Of a stretch of 63,806 nucleotides of DNA, positions 42,945-53,040 are shown piece after piece. Origin of the DNA: Akkermansia muciniphila (GTDB lineage: Bacteria > Verrucomicrobiota > Verrucomicrobiia > Methylacidiphilales > Verrucolacustridaceae). Below the pieces are notes generated by a model. That model saw nothing but the letters and a program-made list of their open reading frames with translations, was not told the origin of the DNA and made no database searches. The stretch lies in contig CAMDXQ010000002.1 in the NCBI GenBank assembly GCA_945878585.1, forward strand, positions 1 to 63,806, read 5' to 3'. The position numbers and the translations under genes are program-made. How positions within the stretch are numbered: the stretch's first letter is position 1; the number at the start of each line of letters is the position of its first letter.

Positions 42945-44076
42945 ATGGCACTGCCTGCTGAAACGATCGACCTCGCCTCCGTGAACTCCCGCTTGCGGGA
43001 GTTACGGAGGTTTCTTTGACCCGGCAAAATTAGAAGGGCAGTTAAAAGAGTTTGAGGGGCGGATGTCGGCCCCGGACTTTTGGAACGATTCAACGAAAGC
43101 CCAAAAGATCGCCGCGGAAGCCAATGCTTTGCGGAAGAAATTGGATCAGATGAAAGAGTTGGAGCGAAAGGTTGCTGATTTGCCAGTTCATCAGGAGTTG
43201 GCCGAGGAAGATGGAAGTCCGACTGCCCAAGCCGATTATGCACGGGAACTGCGGGAGGGGGTCGCGATGTTGGAACAGACCGAGGTTCAGTTCATTCTCT
43301 CTCAACCGGATGATCGTCGAAACGCGATTTTGAGCCTGAATGCCGGGGCGGGTGGGACGGAGGCGTGTGACTGGGCCAATATATTGATGCGGATGTATCA
43401 AAGGTGGGCCGAACGGCGAGGCTTTAAGGTCGAGGTGTTAGATATTTTATTGGGGGAAGAGGCGGGGATCAAAAATGCCATGCTTCGGGTCTCCGGGGAA
43501 AATGCATATGGATATTTGAAGGCGGATCGAGGGGTTCATCGGCTGGTGCGGATATCTCCCTTCAATTCTCAGGGGAAGCGCCAGACATCCTTTGCATCGG
43601 CGGAAATCGTTCCTGAACCTGATGAGGAAGTGGAGCTGGAGATTCCAGATAAGGATATCCGGGTCGATGTGTTTCGAGCAGGGGGACATGGCGGGCAAGG
43701 GGTGAATACGACCGATTCAGCAGTCCGAATCACCCACTTTCCCACGGGCTTGGTAGTGACCTGTCAGAACGAGAGATCGCAGATCAAGAATCGGGCCACG
43801 GCGATGAAGGTTCTCGCAGCCAGGATCAAACAAGCTGAACTGGACAAAAAAATGGCGGAGCAGGAGCAGAACTATGCGGCGAAGGGTCAAATCGGTTGGG
43901 GTCACCAGATTCGGTCTTATGTTCTACAACCGTATCAGATGGTGAAGGATTTAAGGACGGGTGAGCAGACGAGTGATGTTCAGGCAGTGTTGGACGGAGA
44001 GATCGACCCGTTTCTGAATGCTTTCTTGAAGGGAAAAAAGAGAACAGGTCCGATTGAGGACGAGGACGAAGAATGA
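42945..44076 (+). CDS. prfB: peptide chain release factor 2, with programmed +1 frameshift
   Basis: RF2 recognises UGA/UAA stop codons. The protein begins in frame 1 at ATG 42945 (MALPAETIDLASVNSRLREL) and reads to the in-frame TGA at 43017. A +1 shift at CTT TGA C continues as DPAKLEGQLKEFEGRM. The SPF motif of RF2 is in ISPFNSQG, and the catalytic GGQ is in GGHGGQGVNTTDSAVRI. The total is about 376 residues. Only with the shift is the conserved N-terminus complete; reading from the internal ATG at 43063 would lack it. It is coupled by ATGA to trpC. Confidence 0.96.
43008..43020 (+). promoter_or_regulatory. RF2 autoregulatory frameshift site
   Basis: AGG TTT CTT TGA C with an upstream Shine-Dalgarno-like GGAGG (43006-43010) is the canonical RF2 +1 site. 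When RF2 is scarce, UGA is read slowly and ribosomes slip to the +1 frame, restoring RF2 synthesis. Confidence 0.95.
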
Positions 44077-44855
44077 GCAGTGGTAAAGATCGTCTGGCAG
44101 CGATTCTGAGCAACAAGCGGAAAGAAGCGGAAGCCATCGAAGGAAATAAGGCCGAATTCCGAAGGCAGGCTCTCCTTCGAAATGATTTCCGTGGTTTTCG
44201 GTCGAATCTCTTCCAACCCGGAATCGTTACAGTGATTGCGGAGTGTAAAGCGGCCTCGCCCTCAGCAGGTGCGATCGTCGGAAAATACGATCCGGTGGCT
44301 CAGGCGAAGCTGTATGAGAAAGGTGGTGCGGGGGCGGTTTCCGTTCTGACTGATCAGGAGTTCTTTAAAGGGTGTCTAGCGGATATGAAAAAAGTGAGAG
44401 AGGAGATCTCCCTGCCTGTCTTGCGGAAGGACTTCATTCTTACCGAGGCTCAGGTTTATGAAAGCGTGGCTGCTGGTGCGGATGCTTTCCTGTTGATTGT
44501 AGCAGCGTTGACGGATGATGAGTTGAAGCGGCTGTATGATCTGGGGCGTACTCTGCAGTCGGATGTTTTGGTGGAGGTGCACGATTTGGCGGAGATGGAT
44601 CGGGCTTTGGAAATTGATGCGGACATCATTGGAATCAATAATCGCAACTTGCACACCTTTGTGGTGGATCTGAAGACAACGGAGGAGCTGGCTTCCGAAA
44701 TTCCGTCCGACTGTCTAGGGATCAGTGAGAGCGGGATTCGGACAAAGGAAGATGTAAAAATCGTGACGGCACAGGGAATCCACTGCCTGCTGGTGGGGGA
44801 AACGCTGATGAAGGATGGGGATCCTGCGAACGCCCTGAGGCAGTTGAAAGAATAG
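44073..44855 (+). CDS. trpC: indole-3-glycerol-phosphate synthase
   Basis: TIM-barrel enzyme of tryptophan synthesis, 260 residues. Catalytic residues lie in VIAECKAASPSAG, VLRKDFILTEAQVYES and GINNRNLHTFVVD, with the phosphate loop ISESGIRT. The ATGA overlap with prfB implies coupling. trpB follows after 57 bp. TrpA and TrpF are not in the window. Confidence 0.96.
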   Translation: MSSGKDRLAAILSNKRKEAEAIEGNKAEFRRQALLRNDFRGFRSNLFQPGIVTVIAECKAASPSAGAIVGKYDPVAQAKLYEKGGAGAVSVLTDQEFFKGCLADMKKVREEISLPVLRKDFILTEAQVYESVAAGADAFLLIVAALTDDELKRLYDLGRTLQSDVLVEVHDLAEMDRALEIDADIIGINNRNLHTFVVDLKTTEELASEIPSDCLGISESGIRTKEDVKIVTAQGIHCLLVGETLMKDGDPANALRQLKE

Positions 44856-44912
44856 CCTTCTTAGTTAAGTAGGAGGGTTTCTTCGGGGGCGTTTTTGAGG
44901 TAGAGTTCTCTT

Positions 44913-46121
44913 GTGAAGGCAAAAACTGAATATCTGCCCGTGCCGGATGCCTCAGGACATTTTGGGGCATATGGGGGGAGGTATGTTCCTGAGACCTTAG
45001 TGGCACCCTTGGAGGAGTTGGGTGCAGAGTTTGCCAAAGCCCAAAAAGATCCGGCCTTTCTGCATGAACTCAAAGAAATGCGCCGTGATTTTACGGGTCG
45101 TCCGACTCCCCTCTATTTTGCCGAACGACTGACTCAACATTGCGGAGGAGCAAAGATCTATTTGAAGCGGGAGGACTTGCTTCATACGGGGGCGCACAAG
45201 ATCAATAACGCCCTGGGCCAAGTGATTCTGGCCAGACGGATGGGAAAAAAGAGGATTATTGCCGAGACGGGCGCGGGCCAGCACGGAGTGGCGACCGCGA
45301 CGATGGCGGCCCGGTATGGAATGGAGTGCATTATTTACATGGGGGAAGAGGATATGCGTCGCCAAGCCTTGAATGTGACCCGGATGCGGCTTTTGGGTGC
45401 GAAAGTGGTAGGGGTGACAGCAGGTCAAAAGACGTTGAAGGAGGCTGTGAACGAGGCGATGCGGGATTGGGTGACGAATGTGAGGACAACTCATTATGTG
45501 CTCGGCACGGCTTACGGGGCGCACCCGTATCCTTATATGGTTCGGGAGTTTCATAAAGTGATCGGGGAAGAGGCAAGGGCGCAGATGATGGAGAGGGAGG
45601 AAGGATTGCCTGACGTGATCTGTGCCTGTGTCGGAGGAGGAAGCAATGCGATCGGCATCTTTTACGCCTTTCTGAATGATGAAAAAGTTCGTCTGGTCGG
45701 AGTGGAGGCGGGAGGGGAAGGGATCAAGCCCGGTAAACATGCCGCTCGTTTCCAAGGCGGAAAATTAGGAGTATTGCAGGGTTCGAAATCGTTTTTGTTG
45801 CAGAATGCGGATGGGCAGATCGAGTCGACCCATTCGGTTTCGGCGGGTTTGGATTATGCCGCAGTAGGGCCGGAGCATTGTCATTTAAGGGAGATCGGAA
45901 GGGCCGAATACACCTATGCGACCGATGACGAAGCTTTGGATGCCTTTTCAACCTTGGGAAAGGTTGAGGGAATTCTTCCCGCACTTGAAACAGCGCATGG
46001 GGTGGCCTTTGCCATGAAGGAAGCTCCAAAGTTAAAAAAGGATCAGATCATCCTCGTGAATCTTTCGGGACGGGGAGACAAGGACGTCAACGAAGCCGCC
46101 CGATTTTTATTGAAGAGTTGA
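44913..46121 (+). CDS. trpB: tryptophan synthase beta chain
   Basis: PLP enzyme that joins indole and serine. GTG at 44913 starts [24 protein letters not shown] opens the family sequence, the PLP lysine lies in [25 protein letters not shown] binds the substrate, and the phosphate cup is VGGGSNAIG. The C-terminal NLSGRGDKD is typical. The 402-residue length is normal. The start follows within 57 bp of trpC, and the end converges on an APH-like gene after 37 bp. Confidence 0.97.
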   Translation: MKAKTEYLPVPDASGHFGAYGGRYVPETLVAPLEELGAEFAKAQKDPAFLHELKEMRRDFTGRPTPLYFAERLTQHCGGAKIYLKREDLLHTGAHKINNALGQVILARRMGKKRIIAETGAGQHGVATATMAARYGMECIIYMGEEDMRRQALNVTRMRLLGAKVVGVTAGQKTLKEAVNEAMRDWVTNVRTTHYVLGTAYGAHPYPYMVREFHKVIGEEARAQMMEREEGLPDVICACVGGGSNAIGIFYAFLNDEKVRLVGVEAGGEGIKPGKHAARFQGGKLGVLQGSKSFLLQNADGQIESTHSVSAGLDYAAVGPEHCHLREIGRAEYTYATDDEALDAFSTLGKVEGILPALETAHGVAFAMKEAPKLKKDQIILVNLSGRGDKDVNEAARFLLKS

Positions 46122-46158
46122 GGCCTGATGGTGCCCATGAAGGGCACACGATGGGAAA

Positions 46159-47109
46159 TTATATCCCGAGTACGATCTCTGCGTTCTGGAAAAAACGGCG
46201 AACCATCAAACGGGCAATCTTGCGGCCGCGTGTTGAAAGTTGGACGAGGGTGGGGCCATTGGTGATGGGGATGGATAGAGTAAGGGCCACCCCAATCTGA
46301 TAATCACGCCATGCATCTGTGAGATTGTATCCACGGACTCCCCCTTGCCTCAGCGTTTTCTGCCAGATGCAGATGAGTTTATGCTGATCCCGAAGTGTGA
46401 GGGGACGAGAAGAGCTTCCTCCGATCACCCGAGCTAGATCGAAGGCCCCCAAGCCGCGGGCAGCGATCTGCCAATCGACGATAAAAACCTTGGATCCAGC
46501 GAGAAGAAGGTTGTCGGCGCGTAGATCACCGTGGACAAGGGTGATGGGCCGCTTTTCGGCCTGATGAAGCGCTTGAGTAATCGTGGGAAGAAAATGCTGC
46601 ATTCGTTTCACATCCTTTTTCGTTAAAAGGGATCTGCAGTTCCTAAGAAATGTCTGGGTATGTTTACCAGCCTCATGGGCTCGGTTATAGTGGTGAAGTG
46701 GAAGAGCCTTGATCTTGCGTATTTGATTGGAATTCCAAAATCTTGCATGAACAGACCCGATCGATCGCGCCACGGAGGAAAGCTCCCTAAATGATAGACC
46801 TTGAATCTGGTCTCCAGTGCGACAAGGAAAGATTTCTTGAAGCAGAATGAGGCCATCCGACCCATCGGGAACGGAGGCTGAAGCTATGCAGCGCGGAACA
46901 TGTTTTCCTCCCAGCGGCTTGAGGAGTTGATAGGCGAGGAGTTCACGTTGGAAGGCGCGGATGTGTCGGGAGAACTTTTGAGCCACAGGTCGGTCGGCCC
47001 CAACTTTTAGAATGTATTTGCGGGGGTCGCCAGGTCGGGCGGCATGAAAGGTCTGACTCAGGAATCCGGTGGTTCGGGTTGGATGGAGAAGAAAACGGGA
47101 GGTCTTCAA
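46159..47109 (-). CDS. aminoglycoside-phosphotransferase-like kinase
   Basis: A 316-residue kinase-fold protein. Motifs are the N-terminal lysine in YILKVG (ATP contact), the catalytic loop LVHGDLRADNLLL (HxDxxxxN) and the metal-binding DWQ in VFIVDWQIAARG. FDLARVIGGS follows. The APH superfamily phosphorylates antibiotics, sugars, choline or other small alcohols; nothing here fixes the substrate. The high Arg/Lys/His content at the C-terminus is unusual for a drug-resistance enzyme. The orientation is opposite to all neighbours, and it may be an independent unit. Confidence 0.8.
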   Translation of the reverse strand: MKTSRFLLHPTRTTGFLSQTFHAARPGDPRKYILKVGADRPVAQKFSRHIRAFQRELLAYQLLKPLGGKHVPRCIASASVPDGSDGLILLQEIFPCRTGDQIQGLSFRELSSVARSIGSVHARFWNSNQIRKIKALPLHHYNRAHEAGKHTQTFLRNCRSLLTKKDVKRMQHFLPTITQALHQAEKRPITLVHGDLRADNLLLAGSKVFIVDWQIAARGLGAFDLARVIGGSSSRPLTLRDQHKLICIWQKTLRQGGVRGYNLTDAWRDYQIGVALTLSIPITNGPTLVQLSTRGRKIARLMVRRFFQNAEIVLGI

Positions 47110-47199
47110 AGGTTTGATTCAGTAAAGAGGAAGTTGTGAAAGAGGCGAGTCCTTGTCGGGGGTTGCGGGTGGGGGGCAAGGTGAGGCATGATCTCGTGA

Positions 47200-50100
47200 A
47201 TGACATTCGGGGGTGTTGCTAAGTTTGGACTGACATCATTGGCCGCTTTTTTTGGGGTGATCGCCACTTTACTGTTTCAACCGGAAGTTTTTCGGGGAAT
47301 CACCCTTCCTTTGACAGCACGGGCGGTTGGGTGGAAGGCACGTGCCGTATCCGCGAGCCTCAGCCCTTTGGGGAAACTGCAGATTGAGGGTTTGGAGGCT
47401 GTGAACCCAGAAAAGTCGCGGGTCGATCTGGATTCGGCCTTGGTTGTATTGGATCTGAAAAGTCTGCTCACGGGGCAACCGGAAATTCTTCTGGCGCAAA
47501 TAAAACTCGGGTTGCTCGATCTCGAGTGGAAACCGACTCCTGGGAGTGGAATCAGTTTAGTACTACCTTTCCGGCTGCGAGAAGCAGACCTGGAGATCAC
47601 GGAGGGGAGGGTTCGAATCGGGCACGGTGCGTTAATTCTGGGTGACGTCAAAGTCCAAGCGAAGGGTTGGGATGGAAAATCCCCGCGGGAGATTCAGGGA
47701 AAGATAGGAAAACTTTCATGGAATGGGCCTGGAAAAGAGGAGCTGAGCGGGGTCGTTGAGTTGCAAATTGCGAAAAATGCAACCGGATTGGGAATCGACC
47801 AGTGGAAGGGGAAACTGGCAGTGGATATTGGCACGGTGGTGGATCTTTCCCCATTGGAGTTGGTGGCACCATGTCGATTGGTCGTTCAGGGGGATGGAAG
47901 CGGTTTCCTTGGAGACGAATGGAAAATCGAAAAAATGCATGGATCTTGGGAAGGAGTGGGCGGTGTCAAATTATCGACTTTGGCGTCGGGCCAGCGGAAC
48001 AAATCGGGAGACTGGGAGTTGGATCTCAATCTGGATCCAGTCGATCTAGCGGTGGTTGGGGTGCTGTTTCAAGCGCGGGGGGTAAAATCGGTGGAAGGAA
48101 ATCTGGGTGGGGAGTTCCATCTGGAAGGGGGAACGAAAAAGGCGGTCCTGGGAAGTGCCAAGTTGCAGGGGCATGGGGTGCAAATTGTTTCTGGAGTCGG
48201 GCTTGTCTGGCCTGCGCGACCAGCAGAACTTCTTGGGGTAACCCAAGGGGCTTGGAGTGCGGACAGCAAAACCTTGCGAATCGAGAATCTTCAATTGGAG
48301 CTAGGGCAGAAGGGGGGGGTGAAAGATTTGCAGGCCAGTTTGGATCGGCCTGCAGAGTTTTATCTGCAGGGTGGACTACCGACTTCGACAGAGACAGCGA
48401 CTCTGCAGTGGGCTTTTCAGGGAATGGAGTTGGCAGCGGTGGCGCCCCTCGTCCTTTCGCCTGAGCAGTTCAAAGTTCGGGGAGGTCAGTTGTCTGCTCA
48501 GGGAGAAGGAAAGATTCAAGGCGGAACTGTGCAGTTGACGGGTCGTATCGAAAGCCGAGCGATGCGGGCGAGTGGCTCTTGGCTGAAGGGAGATCTGCAG
48601 GTGGATTCCGCCGGGGTCCAATTTCGGACTGTTTTCGAGGGGGCCAAAAAAGTCCGTCTTGAGGAGGGAGTTGTCCAAGCGAGTTGGGCTGGAGGAGAAG
48701 CGGAGGATCTGAAGGCAAAGGTCCAGGCGGAGTGGGATTGGTCAAAGGGAGAGGGGTGGATAATGGGGGATGGGCAGGCCGGACTGGTTGGATTGGGAAA
48801 TGCGTGGTCGGGAGCCAAGCTTTGGCCGGATTCTGGGCTTGCGAAGTTGCATCTCGAATTTTCCGGAAATCTCCAGGAGAAGGGAAAAGGTTTGGCGTCC
48901 CTGACTTTGGATAAGATGCATTGGGTAGGAGAAACGGCAGCTCCATGGAGGGCCAGGGCTTCTTCTGAGCTGATTTATCAGGCGGGGTGTTGGAGTTTTC
49001 CGGAATTCATCGGGCAGGCTGATCGAGGGGGGCAGATGTTGTTAGATAGCCGCGGGATGGGGGAGTGGGCTCCTTCGCGAAATGAGGGCAAGGCTACTTT
49101 GGATCTGACGCGAATGGAGTCTTCTTGTTTGGTGCCCATTCTAGGATTGATCACTCCGAATTGGAAATGGCAGGCGGCGACCGGGTCGGGTTCTTTTCAG
49201 TTTGAAAGAAAAGGAAGTCAGGATCGGGTGAAGGCCAATCTGGACGGTTCGATTACCGTTGAAACAGGAACTCCGGACCATTCCCGTTTGGTGGACTTTT
49301 CATCGATTCAGGGTGGAGTTCAGGCGACTTGGCCCTCCGGCAATGTGGGAAAACTGTCGATCGAACAGCTCGCCCTGACCGCTCGTCATCGGGACGGCTC
49401 CGACGCAATTCGAGCTTCGTTGGATCAAGTGCTCACTTTGGAGAAAATCGGAAAGGGAGAGTGGCGACCGAGTGGGCAGGGTGTGGCGACCGGTTCGATT
49501 CAGTACACAAGTTGGCCCGTTGGACTATTTGGCCCCCTCATTTTTCCGGAAGCGAAGGAAACTTCTCTTTTGGGAACGGCGTCAGGATTTATTCAGGTTC
49601 GCAGTGATCCGAAAAAAGGGATTTTCCAAGGCGAAGTGAATCTCCAGATGCCTGATTTCACCATCGACCTGCCCGAGGTTCAGTTGAAAGACCACCAGGT
49701 GAGTTTGACGGCTGGAATCGCGCTGGGGGAAAATGGAGATCTCGAAATTCCGAGGGTGAGTTTGGTGGTGAAAAAGGAAGGGCAATCTTGGTTGGATTTC
49801 AAAGTTGAAAAGGAGTCTCGTCCTGCCTTATCGGCCAAGGGCACTTTGGATTTGGCAGTCGTGAAGGATGTTTTGACCGGTTGGTCGGATTACATGTCGG
49901 ACGGGGATTTGACCCTGCAAGCTGAAGTGGGGGATCCAAAAGACGTGGGGAGAACGATTGGGTATAGTGCGGTTATATCCGGTTTCTCGGGAGGTCATAC
50001 CAGCCTAGGTACGATCACGGGAGCTGAGGTGCGGAGTCAGGGAATTGTTCAGTGGAAGAACGGAGTCCAATCGATCAAGGATGTGCAGTTGAGTGCAAAG

Positions 50101-51507
50101 AGCGGGGTGGGAAATCTCTCAGTGAACCAAGTGAATTGGGCAAAGAATGGTGCATGGGCATGGGACGGGGGGCGTTTTTCGGAGGGTTGGGTTGCTTGGC
50201 TGATGAATCGGTGGCTTACCCCTGCCCGATGGGTGGATGGGGATGTTGTTTTAGGCGCTGGATTTTTCGAACCTGGGGAGTACGGGGGAAGCGGGGAGAT
50301 CGATTTGAGTTTAGTGGAGGCTCGTTTGGTGGAGGACACAAAAAAGGCAGGTGTTTCGGTTCGGTTGAATGGGGATTTCGACTTTGAAAAGAGGACGGAA
50401 AGCTTTGCGTTTAAGGATGGCTCTTTGATCTTTTCTGGATTTCCAAACGATCCTGTCATCATTCCCTCGTTGCTGGTGAGTAACCATTCGGTGAAGGCCC
50501 AGGTGAAGGGTGGAGTTCTTGATCTTCGGGGAATCTTAGCGCAGACGGAGCAGATCCGAAATGCGAAGCCGGTAGCGGGAGCGGCGCCGATTTCGAATGA
50601 ACCTTGGAGAATCGATTTATCCGCCGCCTTAGAGCAGATCATTGTGGAGGAGGCGACAGTAGGGCCTGTGCAGGTTCCCCGTTTTCGTTGGGGTCCGGAG
50701 GGGATTTTGCTGGAGCCTTCGGTGGTTCAGGTTAAGGGCGGAGTCGTCCGGGCTTCGGTTGTGCAGTCCGGGGGTGTTGATCAACCGGTTCAGGCCAAGG
50801 TGGTGATGAGCAAATTTCCCTTGGGGGCAATTTTGGGAAATCTGATCACAGATGCGAAAGGGCCGATCGGCGGATGGGTGGACCTGCAACTTGCGGCACA
50901 GGCCGGGAAACCGACTTTGGATGAGTTACGGCGCTCGTTGAGTGGACAAGGAAGCTTTCGTCTCTATCAGGCTCATCTCGAGCGATTGCCATCTTTGGCA
51001 AAGGCGTTGCGAGCTGCAGGTGCCTTTTTGGGATCCAGTTTTATTGCAGGGAGCGAGATTAATGATTTGGGATCGAACTTCACGCTTCAAGGAAAGCGAA
51101 TCAGCGTGCCGGATCTGAAGGTGAGCGGGACTGCTTTGTCGGCGGATTTGGATGGATGGTTGGACTGGTGGGATCAGACCTTGGATTTTAAAGTTCAGTT
51201 GGCTTTAACCAAAGAGGCGATGCAGAGCAGCGGGCAACTGCAGGGCGTGATGACCGAGCTGGTTGGATCAAGCAACGATTACTATACGAAAATTCCTGGT
51301 TCGGCCACGATCACGGGAACGATTCAAGATCCTAAGGTGAATATGGATGTTTCGAGGATGTTGGCAGAGGCTGGAATTAATCTACTGATCAATGCACCTG
51401 TAGGTATTTTACAAGGGGCTGGGGGTGCGGCTGGGAGTGCAGCTGGGGCCGCGACTCAGCCTGCGGGGGCAATCTTGCAGGGGGTGGGGAATTTATTAAA
51501 GTGGTGA
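47200..51507 (+). CDS. AsmA/TamB-like giant envelope protein
   Basis: A 1435-residue protein with one N-terminal membrane segment (GLTSLAAFFGVIATLLF) followed by a long run of beta strands with a roughly 20-30 residue periodicity. This is typical of AsmA-like/YdbH/TamB bridge proteins that carry phospholipids between membranes. The last 250 residues have the AsmA C-terminal style: LDELRRSLSGQGSFRLYQAHLERLPSLAK and VPDLKVSGTALSADLDGWLDWWDQTLDFKV. An Ala/Gly-rich tail closes it. It opens a rightward cluster with yicC, gmk and coaC. The exact subfamily is not certain. Confidence 0.75.
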   Translation: MTFGGVAKFGLTSLAAFFGVIATLLFQPEVFRGITLPLTARAVGWKARAVSASLSPLGKLQIEGLEAVNPEKSRVDLDSALVVLDLKSLLTGQPEILLAQIKLGLLDLEWKPTPGSGISLVLPFRLREADLEITEGRVRIGHGALILGDVKVQAKGWDGKSPREIQGKIGKLSWNGPGKEELSGVVELQIAKNATGLGIDQWKGKLAVDIGTVVDLSPLELVAPCRLVVQGDGSGFLGDEWKIEKMHGSWEGVGGVKLSTLASGQRNKSGDWELDLNLDPVDLAVVGVLFQARGVKSVEGNLGGEFHLEGGTKKAVLGSAKLQGHGVQIVSGVGLVWPARPAELLGVTQGAWSADSKTLRIENLQLELGQKGGVKDLQASLDRPAEFYLQGGLPTSTETATLQWAFQGMELAAVAPLVLSPEQFKVRGGQLSAQGEGKIQGGTVQLTGRIESRAMRASGSWLKGDLQVDSAGVQFRTVFEGAKKVRLEEGVVQASWAGGEAEDLKAKVQAEWDWSKGEGWIMGDGQAGLVGLGNAWSGAKLWPDSGLAKLHLEFSGNLQEKGKGLASLTLDKMHWVGETAAPWRARASSELIYQAGCWSFPEFIGQADRGGQMLLDSRGMGEWAPSRNEGKATLDLTRMESSCLVPILGLITPNWKWQAATGSGSFQFERKGSQDRVKANLDGSITVETGTPDHSRLVDFSSIQGGVQATWPSGNVGKLSIEQLALTARHRDGSDAIRASLDQVLTLEKIGKGEWRPSGQGVATGSIQYTSWPVGLFGPLIFPEAKETSLLGTASGFIQVRSDPKKGIFQGEVNLQMPDFTIDLPEVQLKDHQVSLTAGIALGENGDLEIPRVSLVVKKEGQSWLDFKVEKESRPALSAKGTLDLAVVKDVLTGWSDYMSDGDLTLQAEVGDPKDVGRTIGYSAVISGFSGGHTSLGTITGAEVRSQGIVQWKNGVQSIKDVQLSAKSGVGNLSVNQVNWAKNGAWAWDGGRFSEGWVAWLMNRWLTPARWVDGDVVLGAGFFEPGEYGGSGEIDLSLVEARLVEDTKKAGVSVRLNGDFDFEKRTESFAFKDGSLIFSGFPNDPVIIPSLLVSNHSVKAQVKGGVLDLRGILAQTEQIRNAKPVAGAAPISNEPWRIDLSAALEQIIVEEATVGPVQVPRFRWGPEGILLEPSVVQVKGGVVRASVVQSGGVDQPVQAKVVMSKFPLGAILGNLITDAKGPIGGWVDLQLAAQAGKPTLDELRRSLSGQGSFRLYQAHLERLPSLAKALRAAGAFLGSSFIAGSEINDLGSNFTLQGKRISVPDLKVSGTALSADLDGWLDWWDQTLDFKVQLALTKEAMQSSGQLQGVMTELVGSSNDYYTKIPGSATITGTIQDPKVNMDVSRMLAEAGINLLINAPVGILQGAGGAAGSAAGAATQPAGAILQGVGNLLKW

Positions 51508-51557
51508 GGCGGTTGAAAAGGGTTTCAGTCGCGGGGCGTTCCCTTTAGGATTTCAAG

Positions 51558-52433
51558 ATGCGTAGCATGACCGGTTTTGGTTCAGTGGAGGTGCCGACGC
51601 GGCATGCTCGCATTCGGATCGAAGTCTCGTCCGTGAATAAACGGGGATTGGAGGTCATCGTTTTCACTCCAGGGGATCTGGCACGATTGGAGCGCCAGAT
51701 TCGCGAGGATGTGGCTGAAGCGGTTTCCCGAGGAAAGGTAACGGTTGCCCTGCATCTGGAAGCGGGAATGGATCGGAATGGACGTACTTTGGATTTGGGC
51801 AGGGCGTCGGCGTATGCGGCAGAGCTTAAGAGGGCGGGGAAAAGGTTGGGCGTGGAAGGGGGACCGTCTTGGTCGGATCTTTTAGGGTTACCTGGGGTGG
51901 TGGTGAGCACGGGTCGGACGGTTGTCCCGGCTGAGGATCGAAAAATTCTAGAAGGGGTACGTCGTGCAGTGAAGAAGATGGTGGAATCGCGTGAGAGGGA
52001 GGGTGTCAGGATGGTGGGGGGGCTGCGTGTTCATTTGCGCAAGATGGAGGAAATTCGAAAAAAAATGGACAAGGCGGCGGGTGAGATGCGCCGGAAGCAG
52101 GGACAGAGAATTTGTGCGAGAATTCAGGAGCTGGCTGGCGAGGCGGGTGTTGTGTTGGATCCGGAGCGGGTCGCGCGTGAAGTGGCTTCGGCAGCCGATC
52201 GTGGGGACGTGACGGAGGAGCTGGGTCGGATTCGGGCTCACCTTCTGGAAGCACAAGGGTTGGCATCGACGCGGGCTCCGGGAGGTCGAACCTTGGAGTT
52301 CTTGATTCAGGAATTGCAACGGGAGGTCAACACGGTCGGTTCGAAGTCGGGAGATTTGGGTTTAACGCGACTGGCGATCGGATTTAAATCCGAGCTGGAG
52401 AAGCTCAGAGAACAGGCGGCCAATCTTGAATAA
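51558..52433 (+). CDS. yicC: YicC-family endoribonuclease/RNase adaptor
   Basis: A 291-residue protein with the family N-terminus MRSMTGFGSVEV and SSVNKRGLEV, and the C-terminal signature EFLIQELQREVNTVGSKSGDLG. YicC proteins have been reported as RNA endonucleases that act with RNases such as PNPase. It precedes gmk, overlapping it by 8 bp, an arrangement found in many bacteria. Confidence 0.93.
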   Translation: MRSMTGFGSVEVPTRHARIRIEVSSVNKRGLEVIVFTPGDLARLERQIREDVAEAVSRGKVTVALHLEAGMDRNGRTLDLGRASAYAAELKRAGKRLGVEGGPSWSDLLGLPGVVVSTGRTVVPAEDRKILEGVRRAVKKMVESREREGVRMVGGLRVHLRKMEEIRKKMDKAAGEMRRKQGQRICARIQELAGEAGVVLDPERVAREVASAADRGDVTEELGRIRAHLLEAQGLASTRAPGGRTLEFLIQELQREVNTVGSKSGDLGLTRLAIGFKSELEKLREQAANLE

Positions 52434-53040
52434 CTTCAACCGATCCGGGATTCTGTTTGTCGTTTCGGCGCCGTCCGGAACGGGGAAAACCACTTTGTGT
52501 ACGAGTGTTCGCCAGACTCCGGATCTTGTGTATTCGATCAGCTGCACGACGCGGCCGATCCGGACGGGGGAAAAAGACGGGGTTGACTACTTTTTCCTCA
52601 CCCAATCAGAATTTCAAAAGAAAATGAAGGAAGGGGAGATGTTGGAAACGGCGGATGTGTATGGGCATTTGTATGGAACTCCAAAGGAGCCGGTCCTGGA
52701 GCATTTGGCGGCGGGTCGGGATGTGTTGCTGGATATCGATGTGCAGGGGGCGCGCCAGGTCCGATCAACGCAGGATCCGAAAATCAAAGAGGCCTTGGCG
52801 GATATTTTCATCATGCCTCCAGATCTTGAGGAATTGAAGCGAAGGTTGCAGGGGCGAGGGACGGAAGATGACCAACAGATTGCGAAACGGATCCAAGCAG
52901 CTGATGCTGAGATGGCGGATTGGAAAAGTTATCGCTATACGATTTTGAGTAGTTCGATGGAGGAAGATCTGATCAAGTTCCGTGCGATCATTCGGGCGGA
53001 GCGTTATCTCAGTCGGAGGCTGGATCTACAACATGGCTGA
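52426..53040 (+). CDS. gmk: guanylate kinase
   Basis: Phosphorylates GMP. The P-loop SAPSGTGKTTLC lies near residue 15, SCTTRPIRTGEKDGVDYFF is the GMP-binding region, and DVQGARQVR lies near 105. The 204-residue length is normal. The gene starts inside the last codons of yicC and ends inside the start of coaC. The rpoZ gene that often separates gmk and coaBC is absent here. Confidence 0.95.
   Translation: MNNFNRSGILFVVSAPSGTGKTTLCTSVRQTPDLVYSISCTTRPIRTGEKDGVDYFFLTQSEFQKKMKEGEMLETADVYGHLYGTPKEPVLEHLAAGRDVLLDIDVQGARQVRSTQDPKIKEALADIFIMPPDLEELKRRLQGRGTEDDQQIAKRIQAADAEMADWKSYRYTILSSSMEEDLIKFRAIIRAERYLSRRLDLQHG

Noticed and set aside
46131-46147. GTGCCC-ATGAA-GGGCAC hairpin between trpB and the APH-like gene
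   Set aside because: Only 6 bp with no T-run on either strand, so it cannot be called a terminator with confidence.
46118-46300. 60-codon plus-strand frame after trpB
   Set aside because: It is mostly antisense to the C-terminus of the APH-like kinase and has no own signal beyond an ATG overlap.
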